Source: Syntrophomonadaceae bacterium (GTDB taxonomy: Bacteria > Bacillota > Syntrophomonadia > Syntrophomonadales > Syntrophothermaceae). From it: a DNA stretch of 6,187 bases. The notes under the pieces were generated by a model. That model searched no databases. It was not told the DNA's origin and saw only the letters and a program-made list of their open reading frames with translations. The position numbers and the translations under genes are program-made. Below, piece after piece: positions 4,061 through 6,187 of the stretch. Where the stretch lies: assembly GCA_029907055.1 (NCBI GenBank), contig JARYMO010000094.1:1-6187 (forward strand). The letters run 5' to 3'. Each line of letters starts with the position of its first letter. Within the stretch, counting starts at the first letter, position 1.

Positions 4061-5437
4061 ATGGCCAGGGTGTGGACGCTGGAAGAGGCGCTGGAGAGTT
4101 CGCGCGAGGAGATCCGGCAGGGGTACCGGGAGTACGTGAACTCGTCGCTGGTGGGGTACCTGGGGCTGCTCAATTTCGACCGGGCCTTCGTGCGCGCCAG
4201 CGGCTGCGAGGTGTGGGACAGCGAGGGCAACGTCTACCTGGACTTCCTGGGCGGGTTCGGGGCCCTCAACCTGGGGCACAACCCGCCGCGGGTCATCGAG
4301 GCGGTGCAGCGCTGCCTGGAGCGCCAGCGGCCCAACCTCCTGCAGTCCAGCCTCAACGGGCTGGCCAGCGCGCTGGCCGAGAGCCTGGCAGCTATCCTGC
4401 CCACCGGGCTGACCTACGCCTTCTTCTGCAACAGCGGGGCGGAAGCGGTGGAGGGGGCGCTGAAGACCGCGCGGGCCGCCACCGGCCGCACGGTCATCCT
4501 GTCCACCGAGGGCTCCTTCCACGGCAAGAGTTTCGGTGCCCTGTCGGCTTCCGGGCGGGAGAAGTACCGCGCGCCCTTCGCCCCGCTGGTACCCGGGTTC
4601 GAGCACATCCCCTACAACGACGTGCGCGCGCTGGAGCAGCGCCTGCAGGCGCAGGACGTGGCAGCTTTCATCGTGGAGCCGGTGCAGGGGGAGGGGGGCG
4701 TGGTGGTGCCGGACCGCGGCTACCTGGCCGCGGCGCGCGCCGCCTGCAGCAGGACCGGCACGCTGCTCATCGCCGACGAGATCCAGACCGGCTTCGGGCG
4801 CACCGGCGCCCTGTTCGCCTGCCAGCACGAGCAGGTGTGCCCCGACATCATCACCCTGGCCAAGTCGCTGGGGGGCGGGGTGATGCCCATCGGGGCCTTC
4901 GTGTGCAGCGAGCGGGTGTGGAAACGGGCCTACGGCAGCATGGACACCTGTCTGCTGCACACCTCGACCTTCGGCGGCAACGCGCTGGCCTGCGCGGCGG
5001 GCATCGCGGCCATCAACTGCCTGCTGGAGGAAGACCTGGCCGCCCAGGCAGCCGCCAAGGGCCAGTACCTGCTGGAGCGGCTCAAGGTGCTGAAGGGCAG
5101 GTACCCCCTCATCCGCGACGTGCGCGGCAAGGGCCTGCTGGTGGGCATCGAGTTCGCCCAGCCCAGCGGGCTGCTCAACCGGCTGTCGGCGGGCCGGCTG
5201 GGCGGCCTCTCCTACGAGTACCTGGGCGCGATGGTGGCTGGGGCCCTGCAGAACGAGCACCGCATCATCACCGCGTACACCTTGAACAACCCCAACGTCA
5301 TCCGCCTGGAGCCGCCGCTGACCGTCACCTACGCCCAGATCGACCGCGTGCTGCAGGCGCTGGAGGACGTGTTCGAGAAGAACGGCAGCCTGGTGGCCTT
5401 CGTCCGCACCAGCGCCGTCAACCGCCTCCGCTCCTGA
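4061..5437 (+). CDS. Class III PLP aminotransferase, putrescine aminotransferase-like (PatA/YgjG type)
   Basis: A 458-residue cytoplasmic aminotransferase, close to the 459 residues of E. coli PatA (YgjG). That enzyme transfers the amino group of putrescine to 2-oxoglutarate, giving 4-aminobutanal and then 1-pyrroline. Seen: FLGGFGALNLGH (62-73), the cofactor phosphate-binding FCNSGAEAVEGALKTAR (122-138), GSFHGKSFGALSA (151-163), EPVQGEGGV (206-214), D239 in IADEIQTGFGRTG, PLP-lysine K268 in LAKSLGGGVMPIGA, and TSTFGGNALACAA (301-313). From memory these blocks are closer to PatA than to acetylornithine or GABA aminotransferases. Substrate is still an inference, since diamine and ornithine enzymes overlap. 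The start ATG has GAGGTG 8 bases upstream; longer in-frame readings run into the macro gene. The C-terminal tail after about residue 440 looks family-specific. It is probably the second gene of an operon with the macro-domain gene. Confidence 0.9.
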   Translation: MARVWTLEEALESSREEIRQGYREYVNSSLVGYLGLLNFDRAFVRASGCEVWDSEGNVYLDFLGGFGALNLGHNPPRVIEAVQRCLERQRPNLLQSSLNGLASALAESLAAILPTGLTYAFFCNSGAEAVEGALKTARAATGRTVILSTEGSFHGKSFGALSASGREKYRAPFAPLVPGFEHIPYNDVRALEQRLQAQDVAAFIVEPVQGEGGVVVPDRGYLAAARAACSRTGTLLIADEIQTGFGRTGALFACQHEQVCPDIITLAKSLGGGVMPIGAFVCSERVWKRAYGSMDTCLLHTSTFGGNALACAAGIAAINCLLEEDLAAQAAAKGQYLLERLKVLKGRYPLIRDVRGKGLLVGIEFAQPSGLLNRLSAGRLGGLSYEYLGAMVAGALQNEHRIITAYTLNNPNVIRLEPPLTVTYAQIDRVLQALEDVFEKNGSLVAFVRTSAVNRLRS

Positions 5438-5463
5438 AACAAGGGGACGCTCTTTTCGTTCCA
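5438..5463. repeat. Short motif resembling a dispersed REP-like repeat of Clostridia
   Basis: Directly after the aminotransferase stop codon, AAGGGGACGCTCTTTTCGTT and flanking bases stand out from the GC-rich context. From memory, motifs of the form GGGGACGGTTCTTTTGTTCC are scattered through genomes of Desulfotomaculum/Moorella-type Clostridia. Only one copy is present here, so its repeat status cannot be confirmed from the window. Confidence 0.3.
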
Positions 5464-5521
5464 CGCTGAACCGGGTGGGGCAGGGAGACGCCCCCGTTCT
5501 GCTGCCGCAGGGAAGGGGGCC

Positions 5522-5555
5522 GGGGCAGGCGGGCTGCGCGGCCCCGGCCTGCCCC
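5522..5555 (+). terminator. Strong GC hairpin between aminotransferase and antiporter genes
   Basis: GGGGCAGG (5522-5529) pairs with CCTGCCCC (5548-5555). The stem continues as C-G and GGG/CCC with one bulged G, giving about 12 bp around a nine-base loop. No T-tract follows. It may end the macro/aminotransferase transcript, or be a leader structure of the antiporter gene 62 bases downstream. The rest of the 5438-5616 gap shows a smaller GGGGC/GCCCC hairpin near 5476-5495 and no recognisable riboswitch. Confidence 0.45.
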
Positions 5556-5616
5556 CACGAAGCGCGGGAGGGTGTGGGAGGGGACCGACCTGCCCGGTGC
5601 AGCCGCGACCACCGTC

Positions 5617-6187
5617 ATGTTCAACACCAGGGAGGGGAGTGCCGCGAAAGCCCAGTACTACCTGTTGCCGGCCATCCTGCTGAGCCTGTACTTCAAGTTC
5701 ACCGGCAACGAGATCGCCACCTTCTTTGCCGCCTGCGCGGCCATCGTGCCTCTGGCCGGTATCATGGGCGAAGCCACCGAGAACCTGGCCTGCCACGTGG
5801 GCGAGCGCGCGGGAGGCTTCATCAATGCCACCTTCGGCAACGCCACCGAGCTGCTCATCACCCTCTTTGCGCTCAAGGAGGGGCTGTTCGCGGTGGTCAA
5901 GGCTTCCATCGCCGGCAGCATCCTGGGCAACATCCTGCTGGTGCTGGGGCTGTCCATCCTGGTGGGCGGGCTCAGGAACGGGGTGCAGAGCTTTGACCGC
6001 GCCCACGTCTCCAACCAGACCAGCCTGATGTTCCTTTCCGTCATCGCCCTCGTCATCCCGGCGGTGTTTTTCCCCGCCGCGTCATCGCCGGCGGCACTGG
6101 AGAAACTGACGCTGGCGGTGGCGGCCATCCTGCTGCTGATCTACGCGGCGGGGCTGCTGTTCGCCTTCCGGCAGGGGAGCGCGGTGT
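5617..6187 (+). CDS. Ca2+/H+ antiporter, CaCA/CAX family (3' end beyond window)
   Basis: The 190 visible residues are the N-terminal half of a cation/proton exchanger of the CAX type (bacterial ChaA/YfkE relatives, usually about 350 residues), which exports Ca2+ across the membrane in exchange for protons. Seen: hydrophobic segments at about 14-28, 33-50, 78-94, 98-117, 135-153 and 163-184. The first alpha-repeat reads GEATENLACHVGERAGG, then FINATFGNATELLITLFALKEG (residues 68-89) with the ion-binding GNATE at 74-78. KASIAGSILGNILLVLGLSILVGG follows. The frame is open to the window edge. The start is uncertain: ATG 5617 has no clear ribosome binding site, and GTG 5572 is an in-frame alternative, also with a poorly spaced GGGAG. 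It follows the aminotransferase on the same strand after 179 bases that include a hairpin, so it may be a separate transcript. Confidence 0.88.
   Translation, partial: MFNTREGSAAKAQYYLLPAILLSLYFKFTGNEIATFFAACAAIVPLAGIMGEATENLACHVGERAGGFINATFGNATELLITLFALKEGLFAVVKASIAGSILGNILLVLGLSILVGGLRNGVQSFDRAHVSNQTSLMFLSVIALVIPAVFFPAASSPAALEKLTLAVAAILLLIYAAGLLFAFRQGSAV

Noticed and set aside
3274..4230. A 318-residue - strand open frame over the macro-domain gene
   Set aside because: It is antisense to a clear macro domain, lacks recognisable motifs, and its end runs through the AT-rich promoter region.
4031..5464. Long - strand and alternative + strand open frames over the aminotransferase gene
   Set aside because: They are shadows of a well-conserved class III aminotransferase; no family features appear in the other frames.
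5438..5616. yybP-ykoY (Mn2+) or other riboswitch before the antiporter gene
   Set aside because: AGGGGA is present but the rest of the yybP-ykoY core is not; only generic GC hairpins are visible.
1..6187. CRISPR arrays, tRNA or rRNA genes, insertion sequences
   Set aside because: I saw no regularly spaced repeats, no cloverleaf or rRNA signatures and no transposase reading frames.

Overview
The window is GC-rich DNA, apparently from a high-GC member of the Bacillota (Gram-positive). The clues are class I c-di-GMP riboswitches in front of surface and secreted protein genes, a sortase-type C-terminal signal, strong GGAGG ribosome binding sites and an AT-rich promoter island in otherwise GC-rich DNA. 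I cannot name a genus; Symbiobacterium-like or Desulfotomaculum/Moorella-like lineages are guesses.

Left half (1-3265): a c-di-GMP-controlled convergent gene pair. After a strong hairpin (34-63) and an unexplained GC-rich leader, a c-di-GMP-I aptamer (core 255-338) lies 37 bases before a + strand gene (376-1872). That gene encodes a secreted, Gly/Asn/Gln-rich protein ending in an LPFTG sorting signal. Facing it on the - strand is a secreted transglutaminase-like Cys-His-Asp enzyme (2184-3080). Its long 5' leader carries a second c-di-GMP-I aptamer (core 3174-3257). The two aptamer cores are gapless inverted copies differing at 8 of 84 positions by my count. Two hairpins (1938-1990 and 2131-2158) separate the gene ends. 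A cell-surface protein and a cysteine enzyme, each read through its own c-di-GMP sensor, resemble in logic (not in homology) the adhesin/protease pairs known from Clostridioides difficile and the LapA/LapG system of Pseudomonas. This is the most interesting content of the window.

Right half (3266-6187): ordinary metabolic genes on the + strand. Beyond an AT-rich divergent intergenic region lies a macro-domain protein (3493-4038), followed after 22 bases by a class III PLP aminotransferase closely resembling putrescine aminotransferase (4061-5437). The two are probably one operon. A 179-base gap holds a short motif that looks like a dispersed repeat (5438-5463) and a strong hairpin (5522-5555). 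The window ends inside a CaCA/CAX-family Ca2+/H+ antiporter gene (from about 5617, 3' end missing).
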